In this document: one piece after another, positions 1 through 9,787 of the stretch
Layout of the letters: the number at the start of each line of letters is the position of its first letter
How positions within the stretch are numbered: the first letter of the stretch is position 1
NCBI RefSeq assembly: GCF_037975245.1
Contig: NC_092568.1
Location: 14,037,501-14,101,500 of the forward strand
From: Apostichopus japonicus
Lineage: Eukaryota; Echinodermata; Holothuroidea; Aspidochirotida; Stichopodidae
Direction of reading: 5' to 3'
Length of the DNA: 64,000 nt
The notes under the pieces: model-generated
Databases searched by the model: none
The model's input: the letters and a program-made list of their open reading frames with translations, nothing else
Told to the model about the DNA's origin: nothing
Made by a program: the position numbers and the translations under genes

Positions 1-1071
1 TTGTTCCCATCTGCATGAAAACGCGCGCCCACAACCCTACGCCCACCCATCTGATCGCTTCCCGATGAGTTACGAAACTTAATTAATGACTTTCGCCTGT
101 ACCAAGACAAAATCCGGCAACACACCACTTCATCGATGATAAGTGATCGGGTTGCGTGTTAGTGACGTCTGGAGGTCGAACACTCTCCACATGGAATGTG
201 ACCACTCCCGATTTTACAATTTCCCAAAATCAGGCCCCGAAAAATCCCAAGAAATCCCAAAGACATTGTACTGTATGGATATCTAGCGATATCTATATAT
301 AGAGATGAAAATCCCAAGATATTCCCTAAACTGAAAGCAAATAGAGAATCGAAGCCTTCAGTGTGTAATGATCTTAAAACTGCGCGTCTTTCTAAATGAA
401 AAGAATGTGGGGCATTGCCAATAATCAGATAAAAGTTATTTGTTTCAGTCTCATTTCAATTAATCGAATGTTTAAAGCGAACAGTTGATATCACATCATA
501 TCAGTAACCATGAAAATGGCGTTCCAGGATGAACAGCCTCCAAACTGTCTATATGTGTAGTGTTCGGTTTCGGAAATGTCTGGTATTTCTCATTTCCTTA
601 AACGAAGTTTTATAGTAGCCGTTATAAGAGGCAAGTTAATATTTGTACACCAATACATGTGCGCAGATCCTAGCGGGGACAGTGGGACGCGTCCCCACCA
701 ACTTTTTCAGTGGCGGGGACATGATATACCGTGTCCACACCAATTTGTCTTGACCAAACGTTGCATTTCAAATTCCCCTGTATTGAACTTTGACGCAGTT
801 TGTTCCAGCATTGTGCAAATGACATGCTATAAAAGACGAGAATTATTACTATTGACACTGTTAGGCGTGACTTCTCCGCTGAAATATTAACATATACACG
901 AGACTGGTAAATTGTGGTCAGCACTAAACGGACTTTGGAGACGATAATTGGAGACGATAATCTCTTTAAACATATTTCACAACCAGTACATAGATTGACA
1001 ACGTTACAGCTCTGCTGTACAAAATCTTTTTAGAACTGAAAAAAAGGTTCGATCATGCGCATTAGGAACTA
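1..1071. other. AT-rich intergenic sequence, no gene recognised
   Basis: No coding region, RNA gene or clear element boundary was recognised. Short open frames near 576-924 overlap on opposite strands and have no recognisable domain. The stretch from about 440 to 660 recurs inverted at 6.12-6.50 kb, so it is itself a dispersed repeat (see the separate entry). A GC-rich patch at 672-745 with repeated GGGGAC/GTCCCC motifs may be another degenerate repeat. Confidence 0.6.
440..660 (+). repeat. Dispersed repeat, uninterrupted copy
   Basis: The reverse complement of this segment matches 6,120-6,500 in two pieces. Shared stretches include GAAATG...CGAAGTTTTATA, the CGGTTTCGG / AGTGTTCGG block, GAACAGCCTCCAAACTG, and the run around ATGAAAATGGCGTTCC. 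At 6.1-6.5 kb the homologous sequence is split by a truncated hAT-like MITE, and the intact MITE follows directly after it. This copy therefore serves as the paralogous unoccupied site. The nature of the parent repeat is unknown. Confidence 0.7.
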
Positions 1072-1094
1072 GAGCCGTATCTACTATACGGCTC
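1072..1094. repeat. Short perfect hairpin
   Basis: GAGCCGTAT and ATACGGCTC form a 9-bp perfect stem around the 5-base loop CTACT. No U-tract or gene lies next to it, so I do not call it a terminator. It is probably an element relic or chance. Confidence 0.5.
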
Positions 1095-2321
1095 CGTTTG
1101 GACCCATAACCTAGACACGTAGGACCGGTATGACAAAAAAACGGTAAAGATCCCTGTTTGCAGTGATTAATGCGTTAAACAATAAACTTCTGCTGATGGA
1201 TTATCACTGCTAAATCAACATATGCATTAATATGCATGGCCTCCTTTAATTTCTCCCTCTTTTCTTTAATCTTTCCTACTACCTAGTGAGGTTACAAAAT
1301 ATTCCGTTCATGTGCGCATTAATATAAACTGACCCCTCGTCCAATTCAACAGTGTCAACAAGGGTTGTATTATTTTGTTTATAGCATGACCAAGGTTAAA
1401 TCAGTTACCATCTAAAGTAAGTAAATAGCTTGGAAAACTAACCACACAGTGTTGACATCACTGAACACACAGTGCCAACTTAGTGCCAAATATCACTTTT
1501 TAACAAAATATCACTGGCTAACATTGAATATATCAAAGAAAATGGAATGCAGAATAATAAAGTAAACCCTAAAATCAGAAATTGTTAATTAGGTGGAAAA
1601 GCACAGGAGACAAAAATTATCAACGGGTACATAGATGGCACATGCAATATGTCTTCGGGAATGAATGGCATGTTATGAATTAATTACCGTACTTGTTGTT
1701 ATTTATGTTGTCTATAGTATTTTTCGTCTTTCGCTTCGAGGAGTTGGGTGTGGGACTACCGCCTCCCTTTCCCCTCCTTCCCCTTCACTCTCTCAATCAC
1801 CCTCTAGACCCATGCTACATGTACATGCACTTTATGAATAAGTGGTACTTAAATAAGGACCCTTAACAACTCCATGTTTAAAGGTTATAGTCAATTTTGA
1901 TATGCTGAATACCGTTAAACAAGTGTCCTATTAGTCATTTAAAGTGGGCTTAACTAACTACTTAGGTCTATAGTGTAACAACCCAACTGCAAAACATAAG
2001 ACTTTTATGTCATTGTAAAACTCTACCCTCATATTAAAATTAAGTTATCGCCTTAAAATAATCCTGTAATTAGAATCTTTCAGAACCATCGTACTTGTTA
2101 AGGATATAGAAGAATGTGTCAACCAATGAAAGATTTGGACGAATAAAATAAGCAGCCTAATTTGCAAGCATAGCCAGCCCTGACGACTTGAAAGCAATGC
2201 GACATTCAAGAAGAAAAGTTGAAATTTCGACTTGCAAAATTTTCAAATTTAACAACTTACAAAAGGTAAAACGTCAAAATAAGTTTACAAATGTTACAGT
2301 TACGGAACAAATAGAAAAATG
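1095..2321. other. Intergenic sequence, nothing recognised
   Basis: The sequence is AT-rich with a pyrimidine-rich patch at about 1,763-1,805. I saw no coding potential, tandem repeat or element boundary here. Confidence 0.6.
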
Positions 2322-3274
2322 CCCCCCCCCCTTTTAGGATTTCACCCACCATGTTTTTCTGTTAGCTAGGATCCTAAGCTGTCACAATCGACTTGTTTGC
2401 CATTAAATTAGTGGTGTGTGGCCACCAGGGCTGGTGCCATGGCAGCACTATCAAAATTGGAAACTATCATATCTTTGGGAGTATACAACATAAAAACATG
2501 CCAAATTAGGACCGTTGCGATGACAACGCAAAAAAAAATTGGGGAAATTTAAGATAATTCATATCATTGTAACTAAACAACATGAAAACTCAATCAATGT
2601 GTCTTTGGCATATGTAATTCATACTTCCTGGTTGATTGAGCTTAAGATCAGGCCCATTTAAGGTCACGATCAAGGGAGTGTTAGCTCAGTGGTTAAAGCC
2701 GGTGCCTTTCAATCATAAGGTCCCCATTTTCATTGCAAATCACGCTCATGCCCAATCAAGACCATTGTCATGGCAACACGCTGCTGACAAAATTGGATTT
2801 TGAGAAGAAAATGTCATGTCTTAGCTCAAATATACAGTGACCTTAAATGATCCAGATCTTGACTGCAATCAACCCCAATCAGCGCCAAATCAAGTAAAAA
2901 AGACAATTAGTTTGTATTTTTTGGTATTTGTATATTATATGACATTTTTCTCAAAGTCCAAATTTCATCATGGCTATTGCCCGACGTGACAACAGCCCTA
3001 AATTTTAGGGATGACTTTGACGTTCCTTTTTGTGATTGGTTTCACCAGGGCAGCTTCAAATCCATATACTTAGACAAAACGTTGTGCTTTTATGTCAACT
3101 ATTCTATTTAATTAAAAAGATATGACATTCTCTCAATTTCCAAGTTTTAGTGAATGTGTTGTCATGGCAACAGCGCTGGTGGCCACATAATTCAATGACA
3201 AACAAGCAAGTTGTGTGAGCTGAGGTTCTTAGCTAATCGAAAAATATGGTGGGGTGAAAATCCCTAGGGGGGGG
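2322..3274. mobile_element. Fold-back (long-TIR) non-autonomous element
   Basis: The first roughly 155 bases (2,322-2,480) are an imperfect inverted copy of the last roughly 155 (3,118-3,274). Both ends run C-tract, TAGG or TTTAGG, a GATTTCACCC-like block, ACCATGTTTTT / ACCATATTTTT, TTAGCTA, CTTGTTTGYCATT, GTGGCCACCAG and GCCATGRCARCAC. The interior repeats the same module: variants of GYCATGGCAACA followed by AAAATTGG and ATCAT occur near 2,437, 2,514 and 2,767, and inverted near 2,945 and 3,123. There is no coding sequence. A tRNA-like segment sits near the middle. Target-site duplications are not evident because the ends lie in homopolymer C/G. The superfamily is unassigned. Confidence 0.7.
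2673..2748 (+). mobile_element. tRNA-like (SINE-type) segment inside the fold-back element
   Basis: A good RNA polymerase III A box (TAGCTCAGTGG at 2,682-2,692) is followed by GTTAAAGCCGG and a GCCTT/AAGG anticodon-arm-like stretch. The B-box region (TCCCCATTTTCATTGCAAATC) is degraded and the acceptor ends do not pair. It is therefore not a working tRNA gene. It looks like the head of a tRNA-derived SINE, or a tRNA pseudogene captured by the surrounding inverted-repeat element. Confidence 0.55.
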
Positions 3275-4100
3275 TCTCTGTTCGGCCATAGTCTAATTAA
3301 ATCTGATGGTTCCACCCAATTTTTCACGAAATTCAATGGGACGTGATATTTTCTGTCTTTTAGTTATGTTTAATAACTACCTAAAGTAGAAGTAATAAAT
3401 TGTAACCCGACGGATCTCTAGAATTAGAGTTAGTCATGCAATTGTGTTTTACTATTTCATGGCTAGATGAGATCACGTGACACAAAGTTACCGCCAAACA
3501 CAGAATACATGTAGGCTATTACATTGAGGCCTGGGTATAATTACTCATTTGTGTGAATACAACGTAGATTTAGTTATAGAAAACGCAAAGATCCAAATTA
3601 AATTAAACAGTAATGTTAAAAGAATATAAACACAAACCATACCCTGATATTATTCTGGCAGACGCGAATTGGCTGACAGTAATTTTTACGAAGACGTGAT
3701 GTTCCTCACAAAAAGTCTAGACGAAATAGGAAATCAGCTTTTATTTCAAGCTTCCTTGAACATGGTAAATCACACATGTTCGGCACGTTGTTGCCAATGA
3801 TTAAATCAGAGGCCATTGTGATGAAAACTTTTCAGGGGATCAAATGGCGTTTTAATATCGCAAAAGCGTAATTGCTGGCTAACAGCGTCTTAGTGGCGTC
3901 TGGAGATTAGCAAAACATTAATATTAATGAGAATAGTTCTCTTTTCTCTGTGCCCCTTTTAATCTTCCTCTTGAAGGGTATTTGATTTTAATTATAAATA
4001 ACAAAACGACGATTAAATGAATACTGTCAATGAGAACCAATGTTAACGATCACTGTCTACAAAACTGTAGTGCGGGCATGGGTTAGAGAGGAGGGAGTGT
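3275..4100. other. Intergenic sequence, nothing recognised
   Basis: AT-rich single-copy-looking DNA. No open frame, RNA gene or repeat boundary could be supported. Confidence 0.55.
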
Positions 4101-4102
4101 GT

Positions 4103-4131
4103 GGGTGGGTGGATGGGGGGGTGGGTGGGGG
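4103..4131 (+). repeat. G-rich tract with G-quadruplex potential
   Basis: The tract has at least four runs of three or more G separated by one to four bases (GGGTGGGTGGATGGG then GGGG, GTGGG, TGGGGG), which fits the usual quadruplex pattern. No adjacent gene gives it a role. Confidence 0.6.
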
Positions 4132-4207
4132 AGTCACGAGGAGTTCTCGGCTAAACATTAAAAAGCATCAAAAACAAAGAAAGGAAGATTAGCGTATCAT
4201 CAACATT

Positions 4208-4262
4208 CATGTTACATCAACATCAACATCAGCATCAACAACAACAACATCAACATCCATGT
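4208..4262. repeat. Trinucleotide (CAT/CAA)n microsatellite
   Basis: Imperfect ATC/AAC triplets (ACATCAACATCAACATCAGC and on). Translated on the minus strand it gives a spurious Asp-Val run, which makes the overlapping 99-codon frame (4,207-4,506) look gene-like. I do not treat it as a gene. Confidence 0.75.
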
Positions 4263-5548
4263 TAACATTCATGGGCACAATTTCTTTTCCTTCGTTTAAT
4301 TGTTGAACAGCTTTTTGTGTTGACTTTGATCGATTTTCGGCAGATGTGATACTTACATCACAACAATAAATTTCATTACATTGACTTGTCAAATGCCACT
4401 TGAAAAGATTGAAAATAAGAAGAAAGAAAGTTTTATTGAGTTTACATTTGATCAATATTTCATAGAAACGAAATAACTGGTATATTACAAGAAGGTAAGT
4501 TATCAAATATAATGTAAGTAATGTTAATATGACTTGTTAGATGAAAAACAAAATCGAAAGAAAAAGTTTGTTTGATCTATCAGTTGCAGTTTCAAGTGGA
4601 AAAATAGGAAAAGATCAAAATTGTATTTTTACGGCGCACAAAGACGTGCCTGTTGGATAACATTAAAATGAACCAGGGACATCCAGCAGGCAAGCAGGGA
4701 GAATCCCCTGCTAGGGAGAATCCCCTACTAGTGAGGAGGGAAATACTAGTGAGGAGGGACACTTCGCCTAACCTCTGCCAATCGTAGTTCATGTGATTGA
4801 AAGATTGAAACGAGGTGGGCCACGGTTGTTTTATTCCCTTTTTTCGATCTAATGTCGTTAGTTTTATATCCAAAGAAAGAAACAAGCAGCATATAACCTC
4901 TGTTATGATTGTATAAAGTGTTTTTTTAGAGGGAATTTCTTATAAGAATGATTTCTAGCTTTCCTCCCATTTCATGGCGGTAAGTTCTTGGGATCAACGT
5001 AATCTCGAATCCTCCATGACTTGAAAGGAAATACAAAGAATGTTTCTATAGTTCACATGTTCTCATTGGTTCTTCCTTCCTTTTGACTCAGACTTACAAC
5101 ACCTAAAAATTACTTTCAAGATGAAATTTGTTGCATGAATATATTTGGTCAGGTGAAAAAGTTAAATTAAAGCAAAGTTCTGGATGAAAGACAGATAATT
5201 TTTGTTCTATGTCAATTATTTCAGACCCATAGAGAAGTGACGCAAATACCTCTTTCCAAATCAATAGGAGGAGAAAACTGTATTTTTATTCCGTTCTTTT
5301 ATTTCTTTGTTATAGAGATATAAGAAACAATTTTCATGGTTCAGTATAACGTACCGGCAAATGAAATGAGAAGGAGGGGCGGCGGTGAAGGGAGGGTAGC
5401 TGCGACCATGAAAGGGATGCTATTGCATCCTATAACTTATGCTTTAGAGAGATTTTAGCTGCTGATAGAGTCGACCATGTCAGAGTGTTGACAAAATGTA
5501 TTGCACATATAAAAGCTAAAAAACCCCATCCAAACCCCGTCCTCGTCA
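4263..5548. other. Intergenic sequence, nothing recognised apart from the small duplications
   Basis: Apart from the duplications at 4,680-4,757 I saw no element or gene. The minus-strand frames at 4,207-4,506 and 4,592-4,885 show no domain and are compositionally ordinary AT-rich sequence. Confidence 0.5.
4680..4757. repeat. Two adjacent short tandem duplications
   Basis: GGGAGAATCCCCT recurs twice with a 17-base step, immediately followed by ACTAGTGAGGAGGGA twice with an 18-base step. These are local duplications with no further copies. Confidence 0.65.
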
Positions 5549-5720
5549 CCAGGGGCGTATCCAGGATTTTCTAACCCGGGGGGGGGGGGGGGCGAATTAC
5601 TATCTAAGCGGAGCGCCACCATCGGTTGGCGCTCCGCGTACAAGAAAATGTCTGGTTTTGATACCCCCAGATCACCCGAAATGGCACTTCTCGGGCTTGA
5701 AAATGACCAACCAGATGTAC
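5549..5720 (+). mobile_element. GC-rich MITE family member 1 (partial)
   Basis: It begins CCAGGGGCGTATCCAGGATT, a style of terminus common to hAT-like non-autonomous elements in invertebrates, then has a 15-16 base G run. It continues with ATCTAAGCGGAGCGCCACCAT..TTGGCGCT..GCGTACAAGAAAAT and CCCAGATC..AAATGGCACTTC. The same string of blocks occurs at 7,136-7,465 and, inverted, at 8,904-9,193. The far end is not identified, so this copy is probably truncated. Confidence 0.6.
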
Positions 5721-6119
5721 ACTTTTTGCCTGAGAACCAAGTATTTCCAATAGTTTTTTCCATTTTAACCTTTTTGAAGATTGTCACCAGTCACAAATAA
5801 TGTTCTACCTCATCGCATATCCTGTGGATCATTGTTTTGTAGGTGATTCTACGTCGCCGCCCACAATACCCGTCAGCCCCACTTTATAAGGTTTTAAGCC
5901 CATTATTTGTTCAGAATTTGAAAATTCCCATTTCTCGTGAATACACTCACTTCAAAACAAACCCATAATGTTGCACAAAATTTCATCTATGGACAACCAA
6001 TATAGAAAAACCTCCTTGAACCCCTAACAGACCAGTCAAAATTGCACGAGTAGAGGGAAGTATGATGAAGAATGTTGGTGAGGAAGTTTTCAAAAATTCA
6101 GACACAGTTAATTTATTGG
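5721..6119. other. Intergenic sequence, nothing recognised
   Basis: Short AT-rich linker between two repeat clusters, with no supported feature. Confidence 0.5.
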
Positions 6120-6500
6120 TGTACTGATATTAAAACCTCTTATAACGGCTATTATAAAACTTCGTTGAAGGAAATGAAAAAATAGCAGATATTTCCGAAA
6201 CCGAACACTACACACATAGGCGTAGGAGGCGGGGAGGAGGGCTGCAGCCCCTAATTCGCCATTACTAATGTAAAAGAGAGTTTTGACATAATTGGACCTT
6301 CATGCTATTTCGCCATCTACATAAGACATTTCGTTGTTTACATTAGCATCCCTATATGATCTTGACATTGACATATTGAACGCGCGCGGAGCGCGCGAAA
6401 ACTTTTGGTTATTTTTTTCGGGCAAGTCGGGCAGTTTTGAGGCTGTTCATCCCGGAACGCCATTTTCATGCTCACTGATATGATGTGATATCTGCTGTTT
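6120..6500 (-). repeat. Dispersed repeat, copy interrupted by MITE insertions
   Basis: This is the inverted homologue of 440-660. Homology runs to the ACACTACACA stretch at about 6,214, stops, and resumes at about 6,430 (GCAGTTTTGAGGCTGTTCATCC region) up to the GATATGATGTGATATC stretch before 6,494. The gap is filled by a truncated MITE, and the second MITE begins at 6,502. Confidence 0.7.
6215..6429 (+). mobile_element. Truncated hAT-like MITE (sister of the 6.5 kb copy)
   Basis: It starts with the same CATAGGCGTAGGAGGCGGGG terminus as the intact element at 6,502. It then carries the family's CTATATGAT...TTGAACGCGCGC...GCGCGCGAAAA block and TTTTCGGGCAAGTCG, but stops about 39 bases before the position where the right terminal repeat would be. 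It interrupts a repeat whose uninterrupted copy is at 440-660. Confidence 0.65.
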
Positions 6501-6501
6501 G
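6494..6501 (+). repeat. Target-site duplication, left copy
   Basis: GCTGTTTG directly precedes the MITE and recurs directly after it at 7,115-7,122. An 8-bp duplication is the hallmark length of hAT transposition. Confidence 0.8.
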
Positions 6502-7114
6502 CATAGGCGTAGGAGGCGGGGAGGCTGGGGGCTGCAGCCCCCCAACCAAGATTTTTGGTGAAAATTCGGGCAATATGCTGAGAATTTTTCGGGCACCTAC
6601 TGAAAGAAGAAAAATTTGCAGTTGTGTTTTTCAATTTTTTGTGTGAAAATTCGGGCAATATGCTGAGAATTTTTCGGGCACCTACTGAAAGAAGAAAAAT
6701 TTGCAGTGTGTTTTCAATTTTTTGTGTGAAAATTCGGGCAATATGCTGAGAATTTTTCGGGCACCTACTGAAAGAAGAGTAATTTGCAATGTGTTTTTCA
6801 ATAGTTAAACTGATATTGTTATTATCGTTATTATTGTAACGACTTCCCCAATAATTAAAACCAATATGGAAGGGTAATAACACGGAAAATATGACCAAAT
6901 TTTTTCGCGCGCTCCGCGCGCGTTCAACATCTTAATGTGCATCTATCATATAGTACCATCCGTTAGTGGCATGTGATGTAATAACCGATGAATGCCTATA
7001 TGATATGCATATTAACATGTTGAACGCGCGCAGAGAGCGCGCGAAAAATTTGGTTATATTTTTCGGGCAAGTCGTCACAGCCCCCCCAAATCAAATTAGG
7101 CTCATACGCCTATG
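6502..7114 (+). mobile_element. hAT-like MITE, 613 bp, intact ends
   Basis: The ends are perfect 10-bp terminal inverted repeats, CATAGGCGTA and TACGCCTATG, flanked by the 8-bp duplication GCTGTTTG. Inside are a GGGGGCTGCAGCCCCC palindrome, three tandem copies of an 82-85 bp unit (6,558-6,800), and CG-rich inverted blocks built on GCGCGCGGAGCGCGC (about 6,900-6,925 and 7,023-7,047). No transposase is present, so it must have been moved in trans. The 186-codon minus-strand frame at 6,338-6,898 is only the in-frame reading of the 82-85 bp repeats. The paralogous empty site at 440-500 supports the insertion. Confidence 0.8.
6558..6800 (+). repeat. Three tandem copies of an 82-85 bp unit
   Basis: Units starting GTGAAAATTCGGGCAATATG begin at 6,558, 6,643 and 6,725. 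They differ by small indels (TTGTGTTTTTC against TGTGTTTTC). They lie wholly inside the hAT-like MITE. Confidence 0.85.
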
Positions 7115-7122
7115 GCTGTTTG
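7115..7122 (+). repeat. Target-site duplication, right copy
   Basis: GCTGTTTG is identical to 6,494-6,501. Confidence 0.8.
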
Positions 7123-7135
7123 CTTTACAATTGAA

Positions 7136-7465
7136 CAGGCGCCTAGCGAGGAATTTGCCAAGGGAGGGGCGAAGCCTGTAGGCAAATTATCTAAGCGTAG
7201 CGCCACCATAAGTTGGCGCTAAGCGTACAAGAAAATTTTGGCCGAAAATGCCTCCCAGATCGCTGGAAATGGCAATACCCAGGACCATTTGTTGGCGCGA
7301 AGCGTACAAGCAAATTTTGGCCGAAATTGCCTCGCTGGAAATGACACTTCCCAGGCCTTGTTAGTTGCATCTAAGCATGTTCTATTTTGAAATTACTAGC
7401 GATATCATCAAAAAAATATGCTGAAGGGGGGGGGGCGGTCGCCCCCTTCCCGAAATGCGTCATGT
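7136..7465 (-). mobile_element. GC-rich MITE family member 2
   Basis: It begins CAGGCGCCTAGCGAGG, then TTTGCCAAGGGAGGGGCGAAGCC, ATCTAAGCGTAGCGCCACCAT, GCGTACAAGAAAATTTTGGCC, CCTCCCAGATCGCTGGAAATGGC, and a GGGGGGGGCGGTCGCCCCC tract. This is the reverse complement order of the copy at 8,904-9,193. It contains an internal duplication of the GTTGGCGC..AAGCGTACAAG..AAATTTTGG block (about 7,213 and 7,291). The distal terminal repeat is not visible, so that end is approximate. Confidence 0.65.
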
Positions 7466-8903
7466 TCCCCGACGACACGGTCGAGTTCGAGACCAGCCAC
7501 AGTTGGTTTCATAGCACAATTCTACAATTGTTTAAGGCGTATATACACACACGCGCGTTATGATAGACCATATATAGTATATATATATAGATCATTAGTG
7601 AGAGAGGAAAAAAGGAAACGTCAAAAATGGAGTTGTCGGTGTAAGGGGTAGGCTGAGGCGCACGTCCTTTCGAAATCCTCGACCCGTCACTGGCTACCCT
7701 GTGTATATAATAGGGATCAGCGCTGTAATGATGTCACTGTTCCTCTTTCGCTTCCCGATGTCTTGGCGTATTTCTTTTACTCCCTCCTTTTCTCCTTTTT
7801 CTCCTTTTCTTCTTTTTCTTTTCCCTTCCTTTCTCTACTCCTCCTCTTTTTCCCCTCTTTTTTCCCTTTTTCTTCTCTTTTTTTCTCTCCTCTTTTTTCT
7901 TACCCGGGGGGCGCGCGCTCCCAACCCCCCCCCTGGATACGCGCCTCGTCACCGTCCCTCCCTAATAACCATTCAGTCTTTCAAAATGCAACAATTGTAA
8001 ACAACGTGATCAAGGTGGCTGATAATAGATCAAAATTTGATAATTAAATAGATGATTCTAATATTGTGTATTAAGCTTAATTTACACTTCTGTGTGTGCT
8101 TGGAACACATGTCTTTTTTGGGGGGGGGGGCGGGGTACCTATACACGCAAATGCCACCGTTTCAGAGGATCAGTAAACACATCAATTCACTGCGGACTAA
8201 AGAAAGTCTTGTAAGAGACGAATTCCCGATCCCTGTGTTTCCCAAATCTACTTGCATAAACTCAAACCCAATGAATCCTGGGCCTGACTTTAGAATCCGT
8301 ACCATATGAATGGGAAAGCTTACTTCGAATCGGCTTGGTTTCTGTCAATTACGGCCTCCCAAATCAATAGAATAACAGTCAGTGAATAAGTGCGCTTGAA
8401 TGAATTAAAGGGGTAGAGTTCCAAATGAATTAAACGAGCCAAATGAATTAAAGGGTTCCTAAACGGGCTTCTGTTTCGGGTTTTGACTTACCGTGCTATT
8501 TCCAGCCATTCAGATCCCTATGTAAGATTAGTCACATGTAGTTAACGTATTTGACGTAATAAGCACTGTACCTTCCTCATTCAAAGCGGTACTGAACTTC
8601 TTACTCCAGTTAATGATCGTCCCCATAGAATATAGTTGTAAAGGGAGACAACTTCCAGCAAGACCTCTCTTGCGAGCATAATCTTAAGCAACCTTTGGTG
8701 AATAAGAGGGTGTCACGGAATCCGCTTTGTTTTACTGCTTGCTTCGAAGTCATCGATAGTATCGGGGCATAAGCCTATTGTACATTTACGTCTTGAAAGT
8801 AAACGACATTCTTACTGCTTGCTGGCAATGTAAACAAAGACATCGAAGCGTGGGCTTCTTGTTAATAAAGATATTCAAATCCGTTGTTATAATGAGAGTA
8901 AAA
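7466..8903. other. Intergenic sequence with a polypyrimidine tract
   Basis: A strongly strand-biased C/T tract runs from about 7,775 to 7,905 (TTTTCTCCTTTTTCTCC-type). It is followed by a GC-rich CCCCCCTGGATACGCGCCT block at about 7,905-7,950 that resembles a MITE end. A 10-base G run sits at 8,119-8,130. Low-complexity frames across the tract (7,701-8,047 plus, 7,734-7,952 minus) are compositional and not genes. Confidence 0.55.
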
Positions 8904-9193
8904 CAGGCGCGTAGCCAAGGGGGGGGGGCGAAGGGGGCAACCGCCCCCACCTTGAGCTTATTTTTTATTTTTTTTAATGATTTTATGATATCGCTAGAAT
9001 TTTCAAAAGAGAAAATGCTAAGATGCAACTTACAAGGCCTGGGAAGTGCCATTTCCAGCGATCTGGGAGGCATTTTCAGCCAACATTTTCTTGTACGCTT
9101 CGCGCCAATTATGGTGGCGCTACGCTTAGATAGTTTGCAATTCCGAATCTACAGTTTCGCCCCTTCCTTGGCAAATTCCCGGCTACACGCCTG
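8904..9193 (+). mobile_element. GC-rich MITE family member 3, both ends visible
   Basis: The left end CAGGCGCGTAGCCAAGG and the right end CCGGCTACACGCCTG are imperfect inverted repeats of about 13-16 bp. The interior has GGGGGCAACCGCCCCC, GGGAAGTGCCATTTCCAGCG, TTTTCTTGTACGCTTCGCGCC and GGTGGCGCTACGCTTAGAT, all inverted relative to 7,136-7,465. No clear target duplication was found. It is about 290 bp and non-coding. Confidence 0.7.
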
Positions 9194-9731
9194 GATTAAA
9201 ACAGGATAAATAGAGATTTCGTTGAAGGCAGTATCATTCACTGTTACCAATAGATTGTGTCCAACCAACAATGCCAATTTAAGATCGTAGAGAGTTATAT
9301 CGTCAAATAGCTCAGAGGGTAGAGCAGTGAACTGGTAACCTGATGAACAGTGTTCGACTCCATCAATAGTTATATGCGTTTAAAACTTCTTTCTCTCATT
9401 CAGTAGTCCCCACTGAAGTCTTGCTATATTAAGTCAACCGTATAATTTTCTAGCTGATGTGGTGGCCGATGCTATAGAAAGAGGATGACGAAAGACTCAT
9501 TCCTCGTCGGTCGTATAAATCGTGCTAGGGTTCGAGAAAGGGTTGGAGGCGATAGTACCTCTGGCTGTGGTATGGTGCTTTTTGTGGCCTAGGATCCCGC
9601 ACCATGTCTCCCTTGTTGTCGCAAAAGAACACGGGAGGATGCGCAGAGGATCGGTCAAATCGACCAGAAGCGTCTAGGTGGCGTGCATGAATCCTTGCCG
9701 TTGGCCAGAGGGTCGAAACACTCTCTGCGAC
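9194..9731. other. Intergenic sequence with one SINE-like fragment
   Basis: Only the tRNA-like fragment at 9,301-9,373 was recognised. The minus-strand 138-codon frame (9,525-9,941) crosses into the repeat that starts at 9,732 and has no domain. Confidence 0.5.
9301..9373 (+). mobile_element. tRNA-Thr(GGT)-like SINE fragment or tRNA pseudogene
   Basis: The A box region TAGCTCAGAGGGTAGAGC, an anticodon loop CTGGTAA (anticodon GGT) and a good B box GTTCGACTCC (9,352-9,361) are in tRNA order and spacing. The anticodon stem is mismatched (GTGAA against CCTGA) and the acceptor strands do not pair. It is therefore a tRNA-derived SINE head or a dead tRNA copy rather than a functional gene. Confidence 0.6.
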
Positions 9732-9757
9732 CGGTGTGACAGTACAGAGTGTCCCCT

Positions 9758-9787
9758 GTACAAAGTGTCTGCGGAGACACTTTGTAC
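9758..9787. repeat. Perfect 13-bp hairpin near the element end
   Basis: GTACAAAGTGTCT and AGACACTTTGTAC form a perfect stem around a GCGG loop, 22 bases inside the TGTGACAG terminus. The equivalent place in copy 2 (from 17,119) is degenerate. The integrase element has a similar subterminal hairpin at 23,361-23,405. Confidence 0.8.

Noticed and set aside
1072-1094. Bacterial-type intrinsic terminator
   Set aside because: A hairpin is present but no T-run follows and no gene precedes it. The setting is a eukaryotic genome.
2673-2748. Functional tRNA gene
   Set aside because: The A box is good but the B box is degraded, the acceptor stem does not pair and the anticodon arm is irregular.
4207-4506. 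Acidic Asp-Val-rich protein frame on the minus strand
   Set aside because: The Asp-Val run comes from the CAT/CAA microsatellite, and the rest is AT-rich sequence without a domain.
6338-6898. 186-codon minus-strand frame with repeated FSSFSRCPKNSQHIARIF
   Set aside because: The protein repeat reflects the 82-85 bp DNA triplication inside a non-coding MITE, and the frame crosses element boundaries.
7701-8047. Overlapping low-complexity frames rich in Phe/Ser/Leu (plus) and Lys/Arg/Glu (minus)
   Set aside because: They are readings of a polypyrimidine tract. The composition is fully explained by C/T-only sequence.
9301-9373. Functional tRNA-Thr gene
   Set aside because: A and B boxes and a GGT anticodon are visible, but the anticodon stem has mismatches and the acceptor ends do not pair.
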